The translations under genes were made by a program, and so were the position numbers. Of a DNA stretch of 34,165 bases, positions 8,328 to 16,342 are shown piece after piece; the first letter of the stretch is position 1; every line of letters begins with the position of its first letter. Below the pieces are notes generated by a model, which was not told the origin of the DNA, ran no database searches, and saw nothing but the letters and a program-made list of their open reading frames with translations. Where the stretch lies: contig CALIIW010000190.1 of assembly GCA_938018185.1 (NCBI GenBank), positions 1-34,165 of the forward strand, given 5' to 3'. This stretch comes from an uncultured Saprospiraceae bacterium. Its GTDB lineage: Bacteria > Bacteroidota > Bacteroidia > Chitinophagales > Saprospiraceae.

Positions 8328-9243
8328 TATAAAAGGAAATCAAAGACAGGATGATACATTTCTTGAGTTGGTCTTTGATCATCTTTTAGGCATTTCCCGT
8401 GGGGAATGTCATGTTACGGAAGAGCAACTTGCAGAGTATGAAGATACTAAAAAAGTAAATATTTTAGCCGGCCTTCAAATGCTACATGAAGACCTTGAAC
8501 TTTATAAGAAAGAACTAAGAACTTCAATCGAGGCCGAATACAAGATGAAGATTTTGGAAGAAAGAAATAAAGAATTAGAGAGATTTACTTATGTGGCTTC
8601 TCATGATCTTCAAGAACCATTAAATACTATAAAGAATTTTGTTACCCTGCTAAAAGGAACGCTAGCTAATACACTTGATGAAGAATCAGATTTATATCTA
8701 GGTTTTATTTTACAATCAACTGGTCGAATGAGTGATTTGATCTATGGTCTTTTGAATTATTCTCAAACTGGAAATGATTCTAATTTTAAATATGTTTCCT
8801 CAAAGTGTATTGTGGAAGACGTTTTGCAAGATTTGTATGCAAAAATACAAAGCTCTAATGCAGAGGTCATTGTTGGTGATTTGCCAAACATCTTTGCCAA
8901 TGAATTGAGCATGCGACAGGTTTTTCAGAATCTAATAGGCAATGGCTTGAAATTTATTCCCAAAGATCAAAATGCCAAAATAAAAGTTGATTGTATAGAA
9001 CGTGAAGATAGTTATGAGTTTAGCATAGAGGATAATGGTATTGGAATCAAGGAAGCAGATAAACAAAAAGTATTTAAAATTTTCCAAAGACTCCATAATA
9101 AGGCAGAATACCAGGGAACTGGTATTGGCTTATCCGTTTGTCAAAAAATTATTGAAATTCATAATGGCAAGATCTGGCTTGAGTCAGAATTTGGTAAAGG
9201 AACAACTTTCTTTTTTACCATAAATAAGGATTTAAAAGACTAG
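8320..9243 (+). CDS. Soluble histidine kinase
   Basis: This encodes 307 residues without membrane segments, so the kinase is cytoplasmic. Residues 11-65 contain a short sensor-linker segment ending in the amphipathic NILAGLQMLHEDL pattern. This is followed by a coiled coil (about 65-88). The HisKA dimerisation domain carries the phospho-acceptor His95 in FTYVASHDLQEP. The ATPase domain has the N box (QNLIGNGLKF, about 203-212), the G1 box DNGIGI (238-243), the F box FKIFQRL and the G2 box GTGIGLS (266-272), so all catalytic boxes are present. No response regulator is encoded nearby. The start codon lies inside the end of the upstream gene, and a homologue of that gene follows, so the two small paralogues are the best candidates for partners. 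Confidence 0.93.
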   Translation: MDNIKGNQRQDDTFLELVFDHLLGISRGECHVTEEQLAEYEDTKKVNILAGLQMLHEDLELYKKELRTSIEAEYKMKILEERNKELERFTYVASHDLQEPLNTIKNFVTLLKGTLANTLDEESDLYLGFILQSTGRMSDLIYGLLNYSQTGNDSNFKYVSSKCIVEDVLQDLYAKIQSSNAEVIVGDLPNIFANELSMRQVFQNLIGNGLKFIPKDQNAKIKVDCIEREDSYEFSIEDNGIGIKEADKQKVFKIFQRLHNKAEYQGTGIGLSVCQKIIEIHNGKIWLESEFGKGTTFFFTINKDLKD

Positions 9244-9258
9244 ATCTTTTAAGTCTTT
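9235..9258 (+). other. Short hairpin over the kinase stop codon
   Basis: AAAGACT (9235-9241) and AGTCTTT (9252-9258) form a 7-bp stem around a 10-base loop. It covers the TAG stop of the kinase. There is no U-run, so it might be a processing or attenuation site rather than a terminator, or chance. Confidence 0.3.
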
Positions 9259-9294
9259 AGTTATTAATTAATTATGGGTAATTTTTTTAATGTT

Positions 9295-9759
9295 ATGAAT
9301 AGTTCAACTAATAATTCTAATGACTTTGTATTTGAAAATAAAGAATATACAGCGGATTGTGGCGAACATGTAAAGGAAGCCTTGAGAAATAGAATTTCCA
9401 TTTTTGATGATCAAATAATTGTTCTCAATGATATTCCAGTTCTGAGTCCTTTTGCATTAGAAGTAATGATGGGAGAAGTATCTCGAAAAGGAAGAACGCT
9501 AGGCGCCTATGGTCTAATTGTCGATGCTAGAAAATCAAGTAGACCAAATAGTGAATGTAGAAGAAAAATCAATGAACTATTCGATTCATTAAGTAATGAA
9601 ATTACGCATATTTCTTTTTGTTCTGGAAAAAATAAGTTTATTAATACAGCCGCGAAATTCATCATGTTTCAAAATACTTTGAAATCCTTTAGCTTTTCTA
9701 GCACAATGGAAGAAGCTGTTGATGATATAAAGAAAGTAATGAATGGGTCAGCAGCGTAG
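9295..9759 (+). CDS. Small cytoplasmic STAS/SpoIIAA-like protein, paralogue 2
   Basis: This encodes 154 residues, clearly homologous to the protein at 7872-8327. The ATG at 9295 is preferred over the in-frame ATG at 9274 because it gives exactly the same distance to the shared FVFEN motif (residues 11-15) as in the paralogue. The core is YGLIVDARKSSRPNSECRRK, followed by HISFCSGKN and the terminal DIKKVMNG. Three extra residues close the protein. It is the third gene of the operon, 51 bases after the kinase stop (30 if the upstream ATG is used). Its function is unknown. The duplication around one kinase suggests two related switch proteins that compete for, or respond to, the same enzyme. Confidence 0.8.
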   Translation: MNSSTNNSNDFVFENKEYTADCGEHVKEALRNRISIFDDQIIVLNDIPVLSPFALEVMMGEVSRKGRTLGAYGLIVDARKSSRPNSECRRKINELFDSLSNEITHISFCSGKNKFINTAAKFIMFQNTLKSFSFSSTMEEAVDDIKKVMNGSAA

Positions 9760-9785
9760 TGAATGACATTTTGAGTGTCCTCTTT

Positions 9786-10799
9786 TCAATGATTAATTTC
9801 AATAAATTTTTTCGCTCTTTCCAATAACCTTTTACGTAGATGCTTAGGCTTTAAGATTTCGATTTCATCGCATCTAGCCAATAGCTCCATCTCAAGTTCG
9901 TAGTTTGTAATTAAGTTCAATTCAAAAATTGCAAATGTTTCTGTTTCTTTTATACATATTTGACTAGAATGAATGGGCTTGCTGAGCATATAGCTTTTAT
10001 TCAATCCTAATGCTTTAAACTGTACCTTTTCTTTTTTTTGCTTGTCCCTATATTTCGAAATGCCGATCATATCTTTGAAATAGGAATTTGCATCTTTCCC
10101 ATTGTTTTGAATATATTCTTTTAGGCTTTCTTTTACCTCAATAATTCTGTCAAGTGGAAAAGTTCTCGCTTCATTTTTTTCATGAGACAAGCCTATCAAA
10201 TTCCATCTCCCATTATATTTTTTTAGAAAGTAAGGGCTGATGAGATATTCCTTTTCTTCCTTACCAAAACTTTGGTACAACATTCGAATTGCTTTTTGTT
10301 CATTTATGTAATTAAGAAGTGGGTAGAGCCATTGCTTCTTAAGAACGTTGAGAGATTCATCTATATGAATGATCGTTTTGGGTTTTTCTTTACTTTGAAT
10401 GGATAAGGTGTATTCTAATTCCACAAGCACTTCTTGTAATTCAGGAATCATCTCATTTCCGCTAAATTGTTGAAGAATGTTGAGCGCGTTTTTTATTTCG
10501 CTCAGTTCATTATTGCCAATGGGTTTGTTGAAGATCGAAAAGCCAGTTTCAGCATACTTAAATCCCAGAGAGCTCCTATCAAAGACGATGGGAGCTTCAT
10601 ACCCTAGCTTACCAGAACGCATGATTTGAATGTCTTTCATGATGGTTCGTCTAGCAGGAGTTTTCTCAATTTTAAATTCTTTTCCAAGCATGTCAGCACA
10701 GGCATCAGCTAATTTCTGCCAAGTCCAAATTTGGTCAACCTTTTTTAGACAGCGATCAATGGTCTGATAGCGCATCATCGCATGCAAATTTGTAGCCAT
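9786..10799 (-). CDS. WYL-domain transcriptional regulator
   Basis: This encodes 337 residues. Residues 8-85 form a winged-helix DNA-binding region (RYQTIDRCLKK ... RRTIMKDIQIMR). A helical linker (95-140) follows. The WYL domain covers about 165-235, with the typical order of a strand ending in Tyr (IRMLYQSF), SPYFLKKYNGRWNLIG and RTFPLDRI; the WYL triad reads Trp199-Asn-Leu201. A WCX-like C-terminal region completes it. WYL proteins bind nucleic-acid ligands and often control phage-defence, DNA-damage or CRISPR loci. Here it is divergent from the DUF4258 gene and a downstream nuclease-helicase, and may regulate them. It is convergent with the kinase operon, with only 26 bases between the stops. 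Confidence 0.9.
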   Translation of the reverse strand: MATNLHAMMRYQTIDRCLKKVDQIWTWQKLADACADMLGKEFKIEKTPARRTIMKDIQIMRSGKLGYEAPIVFDRSSLGFKYAETGFSIFNKPIGNNELSEIKNALNILQQFSGNEMIPELQEVLVELEYTLSIQSKEKPKTIIHIDESLNVLKKQWLYPLLNYINEQKAIRMLYQSFGKEEKEYLISPYFLKKYNGRWNLIGLSHEKNEARTFPLDRIIEVKESLKEYIQNNGKDANSYFKDMIGISKYRDKQKKEKVQFKALGLNKSYMLSKPIHSSQICIKETETFAIFELNLITNYELEMELLARCDEIEILKPKHLRKRLLERAKKFIEINH

Positions 10800-10886
10800 A
10801 TGTTAAATTAGTTTAGCAAAATTCATCGTGTAGTTAGAGTGCACGATGCGTAAGATATTTGATTTATAATTAGGAAGCAAGTTTCC

Positions 10887-10914
10887 AGATGTCGGATGTG
10901 AGATGTCGGATGTC
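10887..10914. repeat. Period-7 tandem repeat, inverted relative to the array at 11327
   Basis: Four units in phase: AGATGTC, GGATGTG, AGATGTC and GGATGTC. On the reverse strand the units read GACATCC/GACATCT, the same family as C(T/G)GACA(A/T) in the 11327-11440 array. The two arrays face each other across the DUF4258 gene. This one lies in the WYL/DUF4258 divergent promoter region. Confidence 0.75.
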
Positions 10915-10979
10915 AGTGGGTTTGTTGCTTGAAGTATGAAGGTATATTTTTTATTTTTTCACAGATTAAATTTTTAAGA

Positions 10980-11279
10980 ATGAATTATTTAAGTGTTTGT
11001 GTTGAAGATGATTTAGGAAGACCATTTCATATGGGGTATGAGATGACCTTGCATGCTAGAGAGCGAGCGATGCAAAGAAAGATCAAGGAGGAAGATATTG
11101 CAAATGCCTTATTGAATGGAATTTGTCATTACAAACAAGGTTTCTGTTTCTATGTCTTAGAAAATAGAATTGTTGTTGTGGTTGATGAGAATAAAGCCGA
11201 GGTCATAACGACATACAGAGGTAAAAATCTAAACCTACACATTAAGAAGAAAGGAAAGGTGCTTAAAAGAGTAGCTTAA
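10980..11279 (+). CDS. DUF4258-like small protein
   Basis: This encodes 99 residues from the ATG at 10980. A longer frame opens at 10929, but its extra 17 residues come from non-coding-looking AT-rich sequence. The pattern fits DUF4258: a first strand, then the motif His25-Ala-x-x-Arg in TLHARERAMQRKIKEEDI, a helix with ANALLNG, a Gly-rich turn, strands FYVLENRIVVVVDE, and the closing strand VITTYRG. DUF4258 proteins resemble the RelE/BrnT toxin fold in size and layout and often travel in accessory regions. No antitoxin partner is visible here, so toxicity is not supported. It is flanked on both sides by period-7 repeat arrays, which could mark a small insertable cassette. Confidence 0.75.
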   Translation: MNYLSVCVEDDLGRPFHMGYEMTLHARERAMQRKIKEEDIANALLNGICHYKQGFCFYVLENRIVVVVDENKAEVITTYRGKNLNLHIKKKGKVLKRVA

Positions 11280-11289
11280 TCGAAAATGG

Positions 11290-11347
11290 TTGTTAGTTGG
11301 CTCTTGTTTGGATATGCAAGGCTCAACAAACAAGAACCAACAAACAA
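11290..11347. repeat. Long hairpin made of period-7 units
   Basis: Bases 11290-11310 and 11327-11347 are reverse complements at 19 of 21 positions around a 16-base loop. The left arm reads as three 7-base units (TTGTTAG, TTGGCTC, TTGTTTG) and the right arm as three more (CAAACAA, GAACCAA, CAAACAA). The right arm runs on into the longer array. It begins 10 bases after the DUF4258 stop and has no U-run. Confidence 0.7.
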
Positions 11348-11440
11348 CTGACAACTGACAACTGACATCTGACATCTGACAACGGACAACTAATCAACGG
11401 ACAACGGACATCTGACAACGGACATCTGACAACTAATCAA
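11327..11440. repeat. Period-7 tandem repeat array of about 16 units
   Basis: After three CAA-rich units the array reads mainly CTGACAA, CTGACAT, CGGACAA and CGGACAT. Two 8-base variants, CTAATCAA, sit at 11390 and 11433. Units differ only at the second and last positions. There are no spacers, so it is not a CRISPR array. It contains no open gene. Confidence 0.85.
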
Positions 11441-11458
11441 CCAGCAAAGCTGGAGTCA

Positions 11459-11509
11459 GCTCACCTCACTATTGTGAGGCTCACGAGAAGGGGTGAGCGT
11501 TTTTGTTTT
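11459..11509 (+). terminator. Probable intrinsic terminator
   Basis: The outer stem GCTCACC (11459-11465) pairs with GGTGAGC (11492-11498), enclosing a small hairpin TCAC-TATT-GTGA (11466-11477). It is followed by the T-rich run GTTTTTGTTTT. It would end transcription coming through the DUF4258 gene and the repeat array, before the gene at 11584. Confidence 0.6.
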
Positions 11510-11583
11510 GAAAATATCTATTTGAAACATTAGAAGAATGTTTACAGATTTACTAAAAAAATTATTAATTTCAATTGTTTATT

Positions 11584-12063
11584 ATGAGTACAAAAACAGA
11601 GTTTCAGCAATTCGTCTTCCGCGTCACGAACTTTATCGTGAACGACCCTTCCTTTAAAAAATATTGGCAGTCCGCGCCATATTCTAAATTCTTGTCAGAG
11701 AATTTGAGAAGACATTCGGAATACACAGCAGACAATAAATGCATCATCAATAATTTAGACAGAATGATGAATCAATGCCGTATGTCTCAAGAGGCAAAAG
11801 AATTGATCCAAAGACTAGGTGCGCGAAAGTGGGATTCTGCCTTAAACAAACACATCCATAGGGAGCACCTTTTTCCTGTGGGAGAAGCCGTGCGTCAGCT
11901 AGGGAGATTAAGTGTGGATCCTTCAGAAGAAAAGGTAGAGGAAATTTTGGATAAGTTGGAACTAGTCTTGATTACCAAAGAGCAGCAGCGGAAGTTGGAT
12001 GCGGTGATGAAGAGTGTTGGGGAGCCGGAGGAGAGAGCGGAGTATGTGGGGGGCGTGTTTTGA
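11584..12063 (+). CDS. Unknown protein with a HREHLFPV motif
   Basis: This encodes 159 residues from the ATG at 11584 (a TTG nine bases upstream is less likely). It is soluble and mostly helical. The only striking element is KHIHREHLFPVGEAV at about residues 105-119, followed by VLITKEQQRKLD. A conserved His-x-Glu-His-x-x-Pro pattern followed by a helix can be seen in some small phage- or plasmid-type putative nucleases. One motif is not enough to call it an HNH enzyme. The last 60 bases are unusually G-rich for this genome. It precedes the nuclease-helicase gene by 140 bases on the same strand and could be its partner. Family unknown. Confidence 0.7.
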   Translation: MSTKTEFQQFVFRVTNFIVNDPSFKKYWQSAPYSKFLSENLRRHSEYTADNKCIINNLDRMMNQCRMSQEAKELIQRLGARKWDSALNKHIHREHLFPVGEAVRQLGRLSVDPSEEKVEEILDKLELVLITKEQQRKLDAVMKSVGEPEERAEYVGGVF

Positions 12064-12203
12064 ATCACCTGGCTCATTCTTCGCATTAATCTGTGAAAAC
12101 AGAATAAATCAGCCTGCCCATATGAAGAATGATCGGGGTGATTCTAAAGGAGTGGGGTACAAAATTTTCCCTCTTAATTTTAACGAATTTAAATTTATGT
12201 GAA

Positions 12204-15200
12204 ATGCAATATGTAAATAAAAAGTACCTTTTTTCATCAACAGATCTTGTTAATTTTTTGTCTTGTAAAAGAACAAGTTTTTTAGATGTCCAAGTACTTC
12301 AAGGAGAAAGATCAAAACCAAACTGGACAGATCCCAATTTTGATCTGATAAAAAAATTGGGACTAGAACATGAAGAAAAGTATATAAAATATCTGGCTAC
12401 ATTAAGGACGGAGTCTGGGAGTGCTTTAATTATAGACAATCTTCATTCAGAGGAAAAAGAAAGTCGCTATGAAAAGACATTAGAAGCAATGAGAAAAGGT
12501 GTAGATGTGATTGTGCAGGCACATTTAAAATTTGGAGAGTGGCATGGCTATGCTGATGTGTTAAGGAAAGTGGATAGGAAAAGTGATTTGGGAAAATGGT
12601 CCTATGAAGCCTGGGATACAAAATTGTCGCAAATGACGAAAGGGAATACGATTATACAATTAAGTCTCTATTCTCATTTGTTGCAAAAAATGCAAGGAGG
12701 AGAATTACCTAAACTAATGCATGTTGTAAAACCTGGTGACCCATTTACCGAAGAAAGTTTTGAGGTGAGATCTTATATTTATTATTTTGAGAATGTAAGA
12801 AATAAATTTACGACTTACATGGATAACAATGCAGAAGAAACTTACCCAGACAAAGTTAGTCATTGTGATATGTGCCGTTGGTGGTTAGAATGCAATAAAA
12901 TAAGAAGAGCAGATGATAATTTATGTTTTGTAGCAGGTTTGTCAAAAGGCCATCAAGAGAGTTTTATAGATCAAGAAATTGGAACACTGTCAGACCTTGC
13001 GTCAACAAAGAAAGAAACTTTGCAAAGGCCGAAGTCTGGAAATATTGAAACACTTCAAAAACTACTGCAGCAAGCTTCTATTCAAAAGAGATCCAGTGCA
13101 GATAATATATTGACAGAATATTTGGAATCAGAACTAGAAGGATTGCATTTACTTCCAGCACCAAATAAAGGAGATGTTCATTTTGATATTGAATCGGATC
13201 GCTTCTATCAAAATGAAGGCATTGAATATATGCTTGGTATTTATTTTTTGGAAGAAGAAGTATGGGTATATAAAAACTTTACAGGCTTTAATAGAGGAGA
13301 AGAAAAGAGAGCATTTGATTCTTTGATGGAGTTCTTTGCAGAAAGAAATAAAGTTTATCCTGATTTTAGAATTTATCATTATGGGCATAAAGAACCAACT
13401 GCTTTAAAGCAATTAGCTATGAAGCATATGATTCATGAATTATTATTAGATGATTATTTGCGTGCTCAAAAGTTTGTTGATCTGTATTCAATCTTTAAAA
13501 AGAGTTATCGAGCTGGAATTGAATCTTATGGCTTGAAAGATGTTGAAAAACTACTTGATTTTAAGCGGAAGCAAGATTTGAATGAATTGCGATATGCCAT
13601 AAGGAGGGTGCAAAGGGCCTTGGAATTAGAAGAGTATGAAAATTTAAAAACCAATGATATACAAATCGTTGCATTATATAATGAAGATGATTGCAAAGCT
13701 ACTTTAGCACTTCAAGAATGGCTAGAAGAGAGGAGGAGGGAATTGATAGAAAATGGTAATGTAATTGATAGACCTATTTTTCCATCCGGTGTCGCAAAAG
13801 AACCGATTAGTGACTGGGACCTTAGGATTCAGAATACGTTTGAACAATTGACTAAGGGATTGGCGGATGATCCGAACGATTGGAATGCTGAAGACAAAGC
13901 AAAATTTCTATTGGCAAATTTGGTAGGTTATTATCGGAGAGAATTCAAAGTAAAAGCATGGGAAAAGTTTAGATTATTGGCTCTTGATCCAGAGGAATAT
14001 CTATATGAAAGAAAAGTAATGGGTTATGCCAAATTTGTGGAAAGATTAGAGCTTTCTGGGAGACAGAAAAAACATGGTTATAGATTTGTTTACGAAGAAC
14101 AAGAATTAAGTATCAAAGAAGGAGATGAATTCAATTCATTGTCTATTGATGAAGATTACAAATTAGCAGGAGGAATTAGACAATGGGATGAATATGGAAA
14201 AAGTATTATCTTAACTCTTAAGCCAAATTGTGAAAATGAACCTGAATTGAATGAACAATATCATTTTGCCTTTTCTGCTAATATCCCAACTAATAAACTA
14301 GACAATGCATTGGGAGATTATGCTGATAATATAGCGGTGAATGGAAATGATGATTGCGGCTGGCAATTACTGTCACAGGCTCCTCCAAGGTTTATAAAGC
14401 CTTTAGATCTTAAAAATTCAGAATATACTTCAGGGTCTCAAAAAGCTTTTGAGCTTGTAGACAAATTAGATAGATCTGTTTTGGCAATTCAAGGCCCTCC
14501 AGGGACAGGAAAGACTCATACCGCTGCGGACTTAATTTTGAAATTACAAAGAGAAGGAAATAAGGTTGGGGTAGTAGCACTTTCTCATAAAGTTATTGAA
14601 AATTTATTGGATAAAGTCTTAGAATTAGGCGATAAATATGGTCAGGAAGTTAAAGTTGGAAAGTCGGGTCCTGTAAAAAATAAGAATATTGAAAAAATAG
14701 CACCAAAGGATTTTGCTAGTAAACTTGCCATGAATTCAATTGTAGGTGGAACTATTTTTAGTTGGGTCAAACAAGATGATGATGTTTTGGACTTTTTATT
14801 TATCGATGAAGCTGGTCAGTTAGCCCTCTCAAATGTGATTTCAATATGTAAGTGCACAAAGAATATCGTTTTGATGGGAGACCCTCAGCAGTTGCAGCAA
14901 CCAAGTCAAGCTGCCCATCCCAATGGATCACATGTATCTGCATTAAGACACTATATTGGTGATAATGAAACCATCGATCCCAAGCAAGGGGTTTTTCTGG
15001 AATCTACTTGGCGTATGCATCCTAAGATTACTCAATTTACCTCTGAGATGTATTATGAAAGTAGGCTGAATATCAAAGAGGGCGTTGGGATTGAAAATCA
15101 AGAGATATTTGGAATCAAAGGTTTTGAAAATCCTGGACTTTATCATTTGTCAATTGATCACAAGAACTGCAAAAATAAATCTATGGCAGAAATCGAAGCC

Positions 15201-15638
15201 ATAAAAAAACTGTATACCTATATACTCTCTCAAAAAGGTACCTCAAGAGGAATGAATGGTAAAATAAAAAATATTACTCCTGATGAAGTATTAGTAATAG
15301 CACCTTATAATGCGCAAGTTAATGCATTGAAGATAGCTTTAGGTGAGGACGCCAAAGTAGGGACTGTCGACAAATTTCAAGGACAAGAAGCCCCAATTGT
15401 TATTTACTCATCCACGAGTTCAAGTGCTGAAGATGCACCTCGAGGCATTTCGTTTTTGTACGAACCTAATCGGTTGAATGTGGCAAGTAGCAGAGCAAGG
15501 TGTTGTTTTATTATGGTAGGGAGTCCAAAGTTATTTGACGCTGAGTGTAGTTCACCCAAGCAAATAATGATGGTGAATGGGATGTGTCGGTTTAGGGAGT
15601 TGGCGATGACAATGGATATTTCAAAATTTAAAGTATAA
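12204..15638 (+). CDS. TM0106-type RecB-like nuclease fused to DEDD exonuclease and SF1 helicase
   Basis: This encodes 1144 residues from the ATG at 12204, which places the conserved YLFSSTDLVNFLSC at the N terminus; the frame opens earlier at 12129. Residues 1-235 form a RecB/Cas4-like nuclease. Asp118 (GYAD), Asp138-x-Lys140 and the QLSLY helix give the active site, and Cys21, Cys224, Cys221 and Cys230 could bind an Fe-S cluster as in Cas4/AddB. About 325-500 is an RNase_H_2/DEDD-type exonuclease (FDIESD at 327-332, NEDDCKATL near 494). The rest is an Upf1/Dna2-like SF1 helicase: Walker A GPPGTGKT (764-771), DEAG (868-871), GDPQQ (892-896), TWRMHP, DKFQGQE and ASSRAR. It should unwind and degrade DNA or RNA ends in repair or defence; the actual substrate is unknown. 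Confidence 0.92.
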   Translation: MQYVNKKYLFSSTDLVNFLSCKRTSFLDVQVLQGERSKPNWTDPNFDLIKKLGLEHEEKYIKYLATLRTESGSALIIDNLHSEEKESRYEKTLEAMRKGVDVIVQAHLKFGEWHGYADVLRKVDRKSDLGKWSYEAWDTKLSQMTKGNTIIQLSLYSHLLQKMQGGELPKLMHVVKPGDPFTEESFEVRSYIYYFENVRNKFTTYMDNNAEETYPDKVSHCDMCRWWLECNKIRRADDNLCFVAGLSKGHQESFIDQEIGTLSDLASTKKETLQRPKSGNIETLQKLLQQASIQKRSSADNILTEYLESELEGLHLLPAPNKGDVHFDIESDRFYQNEGIEYMLGIYFLEEEVWVYKNFTGFNRGEEKRAFDSLMEFFAERNKVYPDFRIYHYGHKEPTALKQLAMKHMIHELLLDDYLRAQKFVDLYSIFKKSYRAGIESYGLKDVEKLLDFKRKQDLNELRYAIRRVQRALELEEYENLKTNDIQIVALYNEDDCKATLALQEWLEERRRELIENGNVIDRPIFPSGVAKEPISDWDLRIQNTFEQLTKGLADDPNDWNAEDKAKFLLANLVGYYRREFKVKAWEKFRLLALDPEEYLYERKVMGYAKFVERLELSGRQKKHGYRFVYEEQELSIKEGDEFNSLSIDEDYKLAGGIRQWDEYGKSIILTLKPNCENEPELNEQYHFAFSANIPTNKLDNALGDYADNIAVNGNDDCGWQLLSQAPPRFIKPLDLKNSEYTSGSQKAFELVDKLDRSVLAIQGPPGTGKTHTAADLILKLQREGNKVGVVALSHKVIENLLDKVLELGDKYGQEVKVGKSGPVKNKNIEKIAPKDFASKLAMNSIVGGTIFSWVKQDDDVLDFLFIDEAGQLALSNVISICKCTKNIVLMGDPQQLQQPSQAAHPNGSHVSALRHYIGDNETIDPKQGVFLESTWRMHPKITQFTSEMYYESRLNIKEGVGIENQEIFGIKGFENPGLYHLSIDHKNCKNKSMAEIEAIKKLYTYILSQKGTSRGMNGKIKNITPDEVLVIAPYNAQVNALKIALGEDAKVGTVDKFQGQEAPIVIYSSTSSSAEDAPRGISFLYEPNRLNVASSRARCCFIMVGSPKLFDAECSSPKQIMMVNGMCRFRELAMTMDISKFKV

Positions 15639-15642
15639 AATT

Positions 15643-16342
15643 ATGACTATACCATTTTTTACAAAAGAAGACTTAGATTTTGGACAAAAGATAGTACTGG
15701 TGAAAATTGAGAAATGATTTGTAAATTTCACAATAAAATAAAAGGGAATAAATAATAGAACATAGTTGGTTAACTTTTTAGTGTATCAAGTAACTCCTAA
15801 ATGTTTGGAGCAGTTTTTTGAATGTCATTTGTCAAAATAGCAATCATTGCAAGTATTAAATGTGAAATTTAGATTACTTAAAAAGTTGCAAAATATCTTA
15901 AGAGGTAATTGGTATCACAGTTAAATTTAGAGGTAAAAGGTCTGAAGTCTTCAATGATCTTTTGAAGAAAATTATGATTTGAAATAAATTTTGATAGCAG
16001 AAATCAAAGATATATAATAAAAACTCATATGGTTTAAAGTTTAAAAAATAACAGGATTTAATGAAGCGTTCGCAAAACAAGTAGAAACAATCTTGTCATC
16101 GATAAATATTCCTTTGTTTCAGCTTAACAAATAAATTCAATAAGCATGTAAAGCAATAGAAGCAAAGAAATATACAGGAACTCTAAGATCGTATTCAAGA
16201 ATTAAAAAACTGCATTGCAAATTGCGATAGCCCTATATCTTTCATGCATGCTTATTTTATTGGACAACAAGAAAATAAGAATGTAGAATTATCGCATTTA
16301 ATTGAACTAAAAAATTTAAAATTTAAAATTGAAAAACTATGA
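15643..16342 (+). pseudogene. Decayed coding region upstream of the phosphatase gene
   Basis: This 700-base gap has no long open frame but carries coding-like pieces on the plus strand. A start-like ATG at 15643 gives MTIPFFTKEDLDFGQKIVLV before a stop. Later pieces in different frames read like ordinary protein (VKFRGKRSEVFNDLLKKI near 15920; NEAFAKQVETILSSIN near 16060). The last piece, about 51 codons from just after an in-frame TAA at 16184, reads through CDSPISFMHAYFIGQQENKN and ends at TGA 16340-16342. That end overlaps the phosphatase start by ATGA, the usual sign of a coupled upstream gene. Frameshifts and stops suggest a disrupted gene. Its family is not recognised, and multiple small genes are possible. 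Confidence 0.45.

Noticed and set aside
9760-9785. Terminator between the kinase operon and the WYL gene
   Set aside because: Only a 4-bp GACA/TGTC stem is visible in the 26-base gap, too weak to call.
10980-11279. DUF4258 protein as the toxin of a toxin-antitoxin pair
   Set aside because: No small antitoxin-like gene lies beside it; the neighbours are a WYL regulator and a repeat array.
11327-11440. Regular repeats that might be a CRISPR array
   Set aside because: Units are 7 bases long and directly joined, with no unique spacers, and no cas genes are present.
15643-15717. A 24-codon peptide gene beginning MTIPFFTKEDLD
   Set aside because: It is better explained as the start of the decayed gene that fills the following gap.
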